A stretch of 21,387 nt of DNA from JBMNNS01 sp050942625 (GTDB lineage: Bacteria; Bacillota; Dethiobacteria; DTU022; UBA8154), in contig JBMNNS010000024.1 in the NCBI GenBank assembly GCA_050942625.1, forward strand, positions 1 through 21,387. The letters are read 5' to 3'. Below are positions 15,010 through 21,387 of this stretch, one piece after another. The notes under the pieces were generated by a model. That model ran no database searches. It was given only the letters and a program-made list of their open reading frames with translations, and had not been told where the DNA came from. The position numbers and the translations under genes are program-made. The stretch's first letter is position 1. Every line of letters starts with the position of its first letter.

Positions 15010-17586
15010 ATGGCCCGCTCCCTGGTTTTTATTACCCTTTTTTATGTCCTGGGAATAATTCTAGGACGTAATTATTTATTTGGTCCTGTATCCTATTATC
15101 TGCTTATTGGAGCATTGCTATGGGCCCTTTTTAACCTTTATCTTAAACGGGAAGGTTTACGAGTACTCATTCCATTGTTGCTAGTCTTTCTGGCAATTGG
15201 CAGTTTAGCTTTAAATTTTTCCCTGCAGAAAACAGTCGGGAATATCCGGGACTTTGATGGGGAAAAGTGTACCCTCAGAGGCTGGATTGGTGACGATCCC
15301 CATTGGCAGTCTGATGATGTAGTTTTCCCCCTTTGTCCGGAAGCCATAATTCTCGAAGGGACGGAATATCCAGTAAGCGGTCCAGTGTGGGTTGTCCTAC
15401 GGATAAATGATCCCTGGTGGGTTACCGCAAAGGATGGTAGTAGTCCAAAGGTTACAGGGGAGGTCAAAGAACCTGGCATAACCGGCGATGATGAAGGGAA
15501 AGCTGCAGAGGCTTTCGCTTTTTTATCCTATGGCCAGAGGGTTTCGCTGGAAGGGACGCTTTATGAACCGCAGACAAGGCGCAACCCTGGTGGTTTTTCC
15601 TACCGTGCCTACCTGGAAACACAGGGGATAGCAGCTACTTTCTATGGTGCGGCAAGGGATTCGGTCCATTTAGGTGTTTCTCCGGAACTGTCTTACTTGC
15701 GCAAAGCGTCTTTGCGGATCAAGGAACGAATGTCCGCTGTTTTAAGGGCGTTTCTCCCGGCCAGGGAAGGCAACATGTTGGTAGGGATGCTCTTTGGGGA
15801 AAGAAGATCCCTTGGCCCGGAAATGGAACAGCTTTTCGGGAGTTCAGGGGTTTCACACTTATTGGCCGTTTCAGGGTTACACGTAGGATTAATAGCGGGG
15901 TTTTTCTGGGTTACAGGGAAAAGATTCGGGCTTCGTGGGTGGCCTGCTTGCCTTATCACTATCCTTTTCCTTTTTGCTTATGTTTATCTCACTGGCCTAA
16001 AACCGGCATCGCTGAGGGCTTTTGTAATGATTGCCCTCGGATCTGTGGCTGTACAACTGGAGCGCCACAAAGATCTGCTTACAGCCCTTGCTGCTGCCGC
16101 ACTGTTTACCCTGCTTTACAACCCCTTGCTTCTTTTTACAGTAAGTTTTCAGCTTTCTTATGCTGCAACAGCATCGTTATTCTTGCTGGCTTCCCCCCTT
16201 GAGAAAAAAATATCTTCAATTCTTGCTTCCCCGCCTTTGAAACTGCCCACTATGATTACAAGCAAACTTTCTCCCCTTATCGCCGTCAGCCTGGCGGCCC
16301 AGCTTGGTATCCTGCCTTTGGGTGCTTATTATTTTCAAGAAGTTTCCATCATAGCTCTGCTGACCAATATTCTTCTCTTGCCTTTTATCGCCGTTATTCT
16401 GGGTATTGCTTTAACTGCCGCCCTGCTAGGGCTTCTTTTTCCTATGGCCGGTTCGTTACTAAATATGGCCAATTATCCGCTTCTTGCCTATATGCGGGTA
16501 GTAACCAGTTTTCTGGGTAGCTTACCCTTTGCAACCTGTGAATTGTTTTCACCACACCCTCTGGAAATAATTATTTATTATGTTATTCTAGTCATTTTAG
16601 CTCAAGGCAGGGCCCTGCTTACATTTGTATCCCCAGTCTATATTTACCTTAGAACAAAAATGCGTCCATTTTATTTGTTAGCCGCCCTTATGGTCCCTGC
16701 CTTATACCTGATTTGGTTTGGGATCCCAGCCGCTTTTACCCGGCAGTTAGAGGTTACTTTTCTTGACGTGGGACAGGGAGATGCTATTTTTATCCGAACG
16801 CCGGAGGGAAATAATATTCTTTTAGACGGGGGAGGAAAACCCGAATATATGGGGGCTGTTGACGAGGTGGGCCATCGGGTGGTGATGCCCTTCCTCAAAT
16901 ATCGCCGGGTAAAAAAATTGGACATGGTCATTATTAGCCATCCCCATGAGGATCATTTTGGTGGCCTGCTTGCAGTTTTAGGTAGCATCCCTGTAGATTA
17001 CCTGGTTACTAGCGGGGAAACATCTGAGTCTCAGTATTACCAGGAATTAATGCTTTTGGCAGAAAAAAATAATATTTCCTGGGAAATTGTCCACAAAAAC
17101 GACAGCATTTTTTTCAACCCTTCTCTTTGCTTCAAGGTTTTGGGTCCGCCTCCAGAATTATTGCAGGGAACCAATAGCGATATTAACAACAATTCGTTGG
17201 TTCTACAACTAAAATACAAGGAAATAAGTTTCCTTTTTACAGGTGATATAGAGGATGCTGCTATCCAGTGTTTGCTGCAGGAGCCGCAGGCACTGGATAG
17301 CCGGGTTTTAAAGGTCCCCCACCATGGTGGCAATATTCAAAATTTATCACCATTGCTTGAAAAAGTAGCTCCACAGGCGGCGGTTATTACTGTAGGAAAA
17401 AATTCTTTTGGGCACCCGCACCAAAGTACGCTTAACGTTTTGCAGGAAAAAAACGTAGAAATATACCGCACTGATCTTTATGGTGCCGTGACCTTGTGGA
17501 GCGACGGTTACAACCTAATGGTGGAAACAATGGTGGATGCAAACAGTTTAGAAAGGCCCGGTGCCATGAAAAAAATACTGAAATGA
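15010..17586 (+). CDS. comEC: ComEC/Rec2 DNA-uptake channel
   Basis: A polytopic membrane protein of 858 residues forming the channel that moves single-stranded DNA into the cytoplasm during transformation. The N-terminal part (about 1-220) has short membrane helices and a soluble OB-like segment. The Competence domain (PF03772, about 230-500) contains the signature HLLAVSGLHVGL near 281. The C-terminal extracytoplasmic metallo-beta-lactamase-like domain begins at about 583 with FLDVGQGDAIF. It has SHPHEDH near 643 and HHGG near 770, the metal ligands expected of the nuclease that degrades the second strand. All three parts are intact. The ATG follows AAGGAG by six bases. comEA and comEB are not adjacent, so uptake genes must be dispersed if the system works. 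Confidence 0.96.
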   Translation: MARSLVFITLFYVLGIILGRNYLFGPVSYYLLIGALLWALFNLYLKREGLRVLIPLLLVFLAIGSLALNFSLQKTVGNIRDFDGEKCTLRGWIGDDPHWQSDDVVFPLCPEAIILEGTEYPVSGPVWVVLRINDPWWVTAKDGSSPKVTGEVKEPGITGDDEGKAAEAFAFLSYGQRVSLEGTLYEPQTRRNPGGFSYRAYLETQGIAATFYGAARDSVHLGVSPELSYLRKASLRIKERMSAVLRAFLPAREGNMLVGMLFGERRSLGPEMEQLFGSSGVSHLLAVSGLHVGLIAGFFWVTGKRFGLRGWPACLITILFLFAYVYLTGLKPASLRAFVMIALGSVAVQLERHKDLLTALAAAALFTLLYNPLLLFTVSFQLSYAATASLFLLASPLEKKISSILASPPLKLPTMITSKLSPLIAVSLAAQLGILPLGAYYFQEVSIIALLTNILLLPFIAVILGIALTAALLGLLFPMAGSLLNMANYPLLAYMRVVTSFLGSLPFATCELFSPHPLEIIIYYVILVILAQGRALLTFVSPVYIYLRTKMRPFYLLAALMVPALYLIWFGIPAAFTRQLEVTFLDVGQGDAIFIRTPEGNNILLDGGGKPEYMGAVDEVGHRVVMPFLKYRRVKKLDMVIISHPHEDHFGGLLAVLGSIPVDYLVTSGETSESQYYQELMLLAEKNNISWEIVHKNDSIFFNPSLCFKVLGPPPELLQGTNSDINNNSLVLQLKYKEISFLFTGDIEDAAIQCLLQEPQALDSRVLKVPHHGGNIQNLSPLLEKVAPQAAVITVGKNSFGHPHQSTLNVLQEKNVEIYRTDLYGAVTLWSDGYNLMVETMVDANSLERPGAMKKILK

Positions 17587-17647
17587 AACCTGCCACCTGA
17601 GACACCTTGGGAAAAGTGATCCACGTAATTTAGAAAGGACAACAAAA

Positions 17648-17719
17648 ATGCACTACCAGAAATTTTTTGGGGCTTCACCGGGCTGTGCAACGAATGGGAC
17701 CTGTTCGGCAAAGAACTAG
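17648..17719 (+). CDS. Possible 23-residue two-cysteine peptide
   Basis: An ATG at 17648, eight bases after AAAGGA, opens 23 codons rich in Gly, Ala, Ser and Asn. The core is GASPGCATNGTCSAKN, with two cysteines five residues apart, and it ends at TAG 17717-17719. It lies 61 bases after comEC on the same strand and stops four bases before the 3' end of the convergent penicillin-binding protein gene. I do not recognise a family. The composition is unlike random translation of this AT-leaning sequence and could suit a small structural, signalling or modified peptide. It has no signal peptide. Short length keeps confidence low. Confidence 0.35.
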   Translation: MHYQKFFGASPGCATNGTCSAKN

Positions 17720-17723
17720 AGGT

Positions 17724-20057
17724 TTACCACCACCATCTATTCCACCAGTTGTGTTCCTGGCAATACTCTGTTGGCGGCTGCAGGCCTGCATCCTCGGGGC
17801 TCCTGCCGGGACCCTCTTTCCAGCGTTCATCTGTTAATTCATAGGGGGGCCTTTGCAGGAAGATCCTTGTTTCTATTTCTGCCGCCGGGCAATTGTTGCC
17901 GGGCAATAGGCCGCTTCTGGTGCAGATCGGCATTGTAAAATGAAGATTGCATGTTTCCTGCGGTTCCTCCCCGGCAGGGAATATTTCTTCCCTGATATTT
18001 TCACTGGGGCAAAATGACCCTGCCCTCAGGCCTGATTTTGTGCAAATGCTAATTGGTTCCGAAATCCCCGAAGGCCTGGTAAAGTTAGTGGGTGGGGTAT
18101 CTTTTAGGGCTCCTTTTAAAAAGGTATTCAAAATGGGGATGGTCTGCTGGCTTCCCCCCCCTATTTTTCCCAAAGTTTTAAGATCGTGTCCCATCCAAAG
18201 GGAAACGACGAGATCCGGGGTATAAGTGACGAGATAAGCATCCCTGTTTTCGCTGCTTGTACCTGTCTTGGCTGCTATAGGTTTTGTTATCTGCAGGTTT
18301 GCGGCTGTGCCAAAGCGGGCTACATCCTGCAGAATATCCGTGATCAGGTAAGCAGTCTGGGGGCTTAGAAGAGCCCTGGGTCTTCTTTGATATTCATAAA
18401 TTATTTTGCCGTTGCGATCCTCTATCTTGTTAACCGTATGCAGGTCTACTTTTATACCACCGTTGGCAAGGACAGCATAGGCCTGAGCCATGTCGAAAGC
18501 CGTTACTCCGTGGTTAAGCCCCCCAAGGGCTGCAGCAAGGTGGGTATCATCGGGATCGAAGGTTGATATACCCATTTTTTCTGCAAAGTCCAACCCTGCC
18601 CTGGGCGTGAGCATCTCGAAGACCTTAACTGCCGGCACGTTTAAAGAACGGATCAGCGCTTCCCTTACCGTCACCAGGCCGTGAAAACGGCAGTCGAAAT
18701 TTTCTGGTGCCCAGTCCCCCCTGATGAAGGGCGCATCATCAATAATTGTTCCAGGAGTAATTATCTTCTTTTCCAGGGCCGGGGCATAGCTGACAAGGGG
18801 CTTAATAGCTGAGCCGGGCTGCCTGGGGCTGAGATAACGCAGCTCCTTGTTATCCCTGTTATATTCCCTTCCCCCGATGAGTGCCAGCACTTCCCCCGTG
18901 TGAGGATCTGCTGCTACCAGTGCCGCCTGAGGTTGGGGAATTCCTTCTGCAGTAAGCACCTCTTCAGGATAGGAACTATACTCCCCTTTTTCCAGTAGTT
19001 TTCTCATTTTTGCCAAATCGACCCTGGCGTTTTGCTGATAGATACTCTCATCATTTAAAATAGCCTCTCCCAGGGCCTGGTAATTGGTATCGAGGGTCGT
19101 GTAAATTTTAAAACCTTCATTATAAATAGCCTCATAAGCTTCCATGCGGCTTTCATATTCAGGCAACCCGGTGAGGATATCAATTAACTCATGATGTAAA
19201 ACATAATCCAGAAAGTAAGGGAAAGGATATTCCCGGGAGGTTTTTTCAGCAAGGGTTATTGGTTGTTCCTTAGTTTCCTCGTATTCTTCGGCATTAATGA
19301 ATTTTAGTTCATACATTTTTTTCAAAACCAAGCCCTGCCTTTGTAAGGCAGATTCGTAGTTTCTATAGGGTGAATAAAAATTTGGCGAGCGGGGGATCCC
19401 TGCCAGTAAGGCTCCTTCCGCAATGGTTAACTCGGAGGCCTTCTTCCCAAAATACATATTTGCCGCCGATTCAATGCCATAGGCTCCATGGGCGAAATAG
19501 ATTTGGTTTAAATACATCTCCAAAATTTCACTTTTTGAGTAGTATCTTTCCACTATGAACGCCAGCCACGCTTCCTGTATCTTGCGGCTGAGTGTTTTTT
19601 CCCGGGTTAGCATTGCATTTTTGACAAGCTGCTGTGTGATCGTGCTGCCACCCTGTTCCTTCAAATTACGGTCCAGAAGGTTGGAAAAAAAGGCACGGGC
19701 TATGGCGAAAATATCAACGCCGTGATGTTTGTAAAACCTTTCATCTTCTATGGCAATAAAGGCATTTTGCACATGGATAGGGATTTCCTCCAGGGAAATT
19801 TGTACACGGTTTTGCTCACCATAAAGGGTGGTAATTTCCTTCCCGGTACGCTCATAAAGGTGCGATGCCAAAGGAGGTTGTAGCAGCCATGGTTGAAATT
19901 CGGGGGCCTCTTTTACATAAGAATATACGATCGTTAAAGTACCGGCGCCCGCCAGCAATAGTACAATGAAGATCGGCAGTAGAATAGCCCTTATAGCCCT
20001 GCTTTTCAGGGGTATTTTTTTATGACCCTTTTTTTCTTGATTAAGTTTTTCAGGCAT
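17724..20057 (-). CDS. Class A penicillin-binding protein (PBP1A family)
   Basis: A bifunctional peptidoglycan synthase of 777 residues. A basic cytoplasmic tail and one signal-anchor (about 24-46) are followed by the GT51 glycosyltransferase, with catalytic E104 in IAIEDERFYKHHG and the GGSTITQQLVKN block. The transpeptidase has S416-x-x-K419 (SAIK), SLN at 471-473 and KTG at 597-599, so both activities should be intact. After the transpeptidase there are two near-identical cysteine-paired units, C672/C683 and C712/C723 (pattern CTxSGLxxGxxCP), and an unusual Trp-rich end (WWNRWWW). The ATG at 20057 follows GGAGGAGGGG by eight bases. It is monocistronic and converges on comEC. Confidence 0.96.
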   Translation of the reverse strand: MPEKLNQEKKGHKKIPLKSRAIRAILLPIFIVLLLAGAGTLTIVYSYVKEAPEFQPWLLQPPLASHLYERTGKEITTLYGEQNRVQISLEEIPIHVQNAFIAIEDERFYKHHGVDIFAIARAFFSNLLDRNLKEQGGSTITQQLVKNAMLTREKTLSRKIQEAWLAFIVERYYSKSEILEMYLNQIYFAHGAYGIESAANMYFGKKASELTIAEGALLAGIPRSPNFYSPYRNYESALQRQGLVLKKMYELKFINAEEYEETKEQPITLAEKTSREYPFPYFLDYVLHHELIDILTGLPEYESRMEAYEAIYNEGFKIYTTLDTNYQALGEAILNDESIYQQNARVDLAKMRKLLEKGEYSSYPEEVLTAEGIPQPQAALVAADPHTGEVLALIGGREYNRDNKELRYLSPRQPGSAIKPLVSYAPALEKKIITPGTIIDDAPFIRGDWAPENFDCRFHGLVTVREALIRSLNVPAVKVFEMLTPRAGLDFAEKMGISTFDPDDTHLAAALGGLNHGVTAFDMAQAYAVLANGGIKVDLHTVNKIEDRNGKIIYEYQRRPRALLSPQTAYLITDILQDVARFGTAANLQITKPIAAKTGTSSENRDAYLVTYTPDLVVSLWMGHDLKTLGKIGGGSQQTIPILNTFLKGALKDTPPTNFTRPSGISEPISICTKSGLRAGSFCPSENIREEIFPAGEEPQETCNLHFTMPICTRSGLLPGNNCPAAEIETRIFLQRPPYELTDERWKEGPGRSPEDAGLQPPTEYCQEHNWWNRWWW

Positions 20058-20441
20058 TGTTAGTACCCCTCCTCCTGCAACGTGGCTTCCGGTTCTTATT
20101 ATTTACAATTTATGGTGAACATAAGCCCCAGGGATAAAATAAATCTTTGTTTACTCCCATTTCCATTCTTATCCGACAATGCTGTCGTTTATAGGATATT
20201 CAATTTTAATTGCCAACTCAAGTGGCAAAGAATGGCAGGGAAGCTTTTAAGCGCCCAAACTGAATGCTTATTCCATAATATTATACCGGAGTTATCATAA
20301 AGCTTAAAATGTTGTATGTGCAGGAATATATAAATAAAACTTCATAGGAATAAACCATATAGGCATTTGCAAAGAAGGGCTTGTTATGTTAAACTTTTGG
20401 AAGAAATAATCTCATTATAATCAAAAAAGGGTGATATACTA
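20058..20441. other. Divergent intergenic region, PBP to selenoprotein gene
   Basis: 384 AT-rich bases with no gene I would support. A TATAAT on the minus strand at 20280-20285 could be the -10 of the penicillin-binding protein gene, but its -35 (TTTAAG at 17 bases) is weak and it would leave a leader of about 215 bases. A small hairpin, CGACA/TGTCG around ATGC, lies at 20174-20187. The plus-strand promoter candidate for the selenoprotein gene is listed separately. The 72-codon plus-strand frame from 20082 has no ribosome site and AT-driven composition. Confidence 0.5.
20395..20421 (+). promoter_or_regulatory. Candidate promoter of the selenoprotein gene
   Basis: A perfect TATAAT at 20416-20421 lies 20 bases before the ATG at 20442. 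The best -35 is weak (TTTTGG at 20395-20400, 15-base spacer). The predicted leader is short and contains the ribosome site AAGGGTGAT, ending six bases before the ATG. Confidence 0.4.
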
Positions 20442-20759
20442 ATGTTTAAAGTTACCCAGCCTGCAAGTGCACAGTTAAAGGCAGTGTTAATGCAGCAAGA
20501 AAAGAAGGATCTCTTTATACGAATCTATATCAAAGGCCTTGGTTGAGGGGGTCCCCAGTTTGGCCTGGCTCTGGAGGAGTCGGTTCAGGAAGAAAGGGAT
20601 TCTACGAAAGAGGTTGATGAGGTCCCATTTGTTTTTGAAAAGAGAGCTGCTCACTATTTAAATGGCAAGATCCTGGATTTTACCCCTCAAGGCTTTACAA
20701 TTAAAGATGAAATGCCCGGAATGGGGGGCTGTAGTGGCTGTACAGGTTGCTCAGACTAA
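20442..20759 (+). CDS. HesB/IscA-like selenoprotein (in-frame TGA = Sec35)
   Basis: A 105-residue A-type iron-sulfur carrier-like protein whose codon 35 is TGA (20544-20546), read as selenocysteine. It starts ATG at 20442 after AAGGGTGAT. Before the TGA the frame reads a HesB-like strand pattern (LFIRIYIKGLG); after it, GGPQFGLALEES continues exactly like the GGCxGxxYxxxL block of IscA, with U in place of the first cluster-binding cysteine. The end is GGCSGCTGCSD, with C97, C100 and C103 in the place of the usual C-terminal CGC pair. A hairpin fitting a bacterial SECIS begins just after the TGA. This matches the known HesB-like selenoprotein family (TIGR01911). The role is unproven; cluster or metal/redox handling is inferred from the fold. 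It is monocistronic, closed by a terminator at 20798-20852. Confidence 0.93.
20559..20589 (+). promoter_or_regulatory. Bacterial SECIS element
   Basis: In the mRNA the arms CTGGCUC (20565-20571) and GAGUCGG (20577-20583) form seven pairs, two of them G-U, closing the five-base loop UGGAG (20572-20576). After a C/U mismatch, UUUGG (20559-20563) pairs with UCAGG (20585-20589), extending the stem to 12 pairs. The loop begins 25 bases after the UGA and has G at its second and third positions. Published bacterial SECIS models require a G in the first two loop positions and a UGA-loop distance of about 16-37 bases. It would recruit SelB with Sec-tRNA. Confidence 0.8.
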
Positions 20760-20797
20760 AACTTTTTATTGATACAACAATAATCTATTAGAGTATA

Positions 20798-20852
20798 AAA
20801 CTTCAAGTTTTTCAGAAATAATCAGGCTGGCTAACTTGAAGTTTATTTTTTT
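20798..20852 (+). terminator. Intrinsic terminator after the selenoprotein gene
   Basis: AAACTTCAAGTT at 20798-20809 pairs perfectly over 12 bases with AACTTGAAGTTT at 20833-20844, followed by A and seven T. The loop is 23 bases. It lies 38 bases after the stop codon and separates this gene from the HEPN gene. Confidence 0.8.
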
Positions 20853-20918
20853 ATTAATGCCCAGCTATGTCACCATATTAATACTATATTTGTCTTACAG
20901 AAATGGAGGTTGGCTAAG

Positions 20919-21326
20919 GTGCAAAACATAATAGAAAAGGAATTTGTAAACCAAACCTTGCATATCTTACAAAATTATGACGGCCCCTACGGTGTAACGC
21001 TTCTGCTCAACTGCCTCCTGGGTCTAATTGTTTTACCCCAGGAGAGGTACTTCGGTCATACTGAAGACAACAGGCTGGGTATCAAGGAGCTAGGTATTGA
21101 TGATGAGGACATCAAATCCTGGGGGGATATCAGGGAAGATGGGAAAACAGGGGCCCAGTTGTTGCGCTGTATGCGCAATTCCATTGCCCATATACAGATA
21201 AAAAGTATTAGCGAAAACGGTGAAATTGCCTCCTTATCCTTTGCCGATAAGTCAGGGTTCAAGGTCGTATTAAGCCTGGAAAAAATTAAAACAATGGTAT
21301 ATAAATTAGCAGAATATATTCACTGA
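20919..21326 (+). CDS. Small HEPN-family protein (pEK499_p136-like), candidate RNase
   Basis: 135 residues, mostly helical, with R86-N-S-I-A-H91 (the R-x4-H motif of HEPN ribonucleases, here with the common RN start) in the helix after GAQLLRCM. The N-terminal part NQTLHIL followed by GVTLLLNCLLGLIVLPQER resembles the 'pEK499_p136' HEPN group (PF18736). Catalytic HEPN proteins cut RNA in toxin-antitoxin, abortive-infection and CRISPR-linked settings, but solitary members are also widespread with no proven role. The start is GTG at 20919, nine bases after GGAGG; an earlier in-frame TTG at 20910 overlaps the ribosome site. No antitoxin-like (MNT) gene precedes it; what follows lies beyond the window. 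Confidence 0.75.
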   Translation: MQNIIEKEFVNQTLHILQNYDGPYGVTLLLNCLLGLIVLPQERYFGHTEDNRLGIKELGIDDEDIKSWGDIREDGKTGAQLLRCMRNSIAHIQIKSISENGEIASLSFADKSGFKVVLSLEKIKTMVYKLAEYIH

Positions 21327-21330
21327 GTAC

Positions 21331-21359
21331 TTTTCAAAACAGTAAATATAGGATATAAT
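21331..21359 (+). promoter_or_regulatory. Promoter for a gene beyond the right edge
   Basis: TTTTCA at 21331-21336 and a perfect TATAAT at 21354-21359 are separated by 17 bases, starting a few bases after the HEPN stop codon. Just downstream, AGGTCAG occurs twice (21366-21372 and 21376-21382) ten bases apart, about one helical turn, as an operator might. Confidence 0.5.
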
Positions 21360-21387
21360 AGAAACAGGTCAGTAAAGGTCAGAAAAA

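Noticed and set aside
20082..20300. 72-codon plus-strand frame between the PBP and selenoprotein genes
   Set aside because: It begins with GTG without a ribosome site and has no recognisable pattern; the region is better explained as a divergent promoter region.
20442..20546. The TGA at 20544 as a true stop or as the sign of a pseudogene
   Set aside because: The frame continues without further stops for 70 codons, matches the family on both sides, has the TGA at the conserved cysteine position, and is followed by a SECIS-like hairpin. Decay would not give all of these.

Overview
The window looks like the chromosome of a low-to-middle GC, anaerobic, probably spore-forming Firmicute of the Clostridia/Peptococcaceae (Desulfotomaculum-like) kind. 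The reasons are strong GGAGG-type ribosome binding sites with frequent TTG/GTG starts, a ComEC/CinA pair, a YhaO/YhaN-type nuclease pair, a DUF4367-type anti-sigma protein, a copper-amine-oxidase-N domain protein, a phosphosulfolactate synthase, and a selenoprotein gene. The genus assignment is inference.

Layout. 1-517: tRNA-Ala(CGC) on the minus strand with a near-consensus promoter, then a gene-free stretch carrying a nested inverted-repeat (MITE-like) element and short C-rich repeats. 518-1595 (minus): azlC-azlD, a two-subunit branched-chain amino-acid exporter. 1773-2621 (plus): secreted protein with a copper-amine-oxidase-N domain and a PrcB-like domain. 2631-4218 (minus): ECF sigma factor followed by its likely membrane-anchored anti-sigma partner. 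4394-5656 (minus): glutamate dehydrogenase. 5884-7143 (plus): cinA. 7273-11716 (plus): overlapping pair of SbcD/YhaO-like phosphoesterase and SbcC/YhaN-like ATPase, the latter with a membrane hairpin where SbcC/Rad50 has a zinc hook. 11774-13376 (minus): phosphosulfolactate synthase, a DUF441 membrane protein and a probable 54-residue membrane peptide. 13658-14854 (plus): MFS exporter. 15010-17586 (plus): comEC, followed by a 23-codon ORF encoding a two-cysteine peptide. 17724-20057 (minus): class A penicillin-binding protein. 20442-20759 (plus): selenocysteine-containing HesB/IscA-like protein. 20919-21326 (plus): small HEPN-family protein. The last 60 bases hold a promoter for a gene beyond the edge.

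The best find is the gene at 20442-20759. An ordinary ORF caller breaks or misses it because codon 35 is an in-frame TGA. The TGA lies exactly where IscA/HesB proteins carry their first cluster-binding cysteine. The reading frame continues to a C-terminal CxxCxxC. A hairpin whose 5-nt apical loop has G at positions 2 and 3 starts 25 nt after the TGA, as expected of a bacterial SECIS element. The gene therefore encodes a HesB-like selenoprotein, and the host should have selA/selB/selC/selD. The family is known, but its physiological role is not settled.

Most genes are separately transcribed housekeeping or surface/transport functions rather than one pathway. The functional pairs are azlC/azlD, sigma/anti-sigma and the YhaO/YhaN-like pair. 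cinA and comEC are both competence-related but lie about 8 kb apart. I see no CRISPR array, no transposase and no prophage genes.
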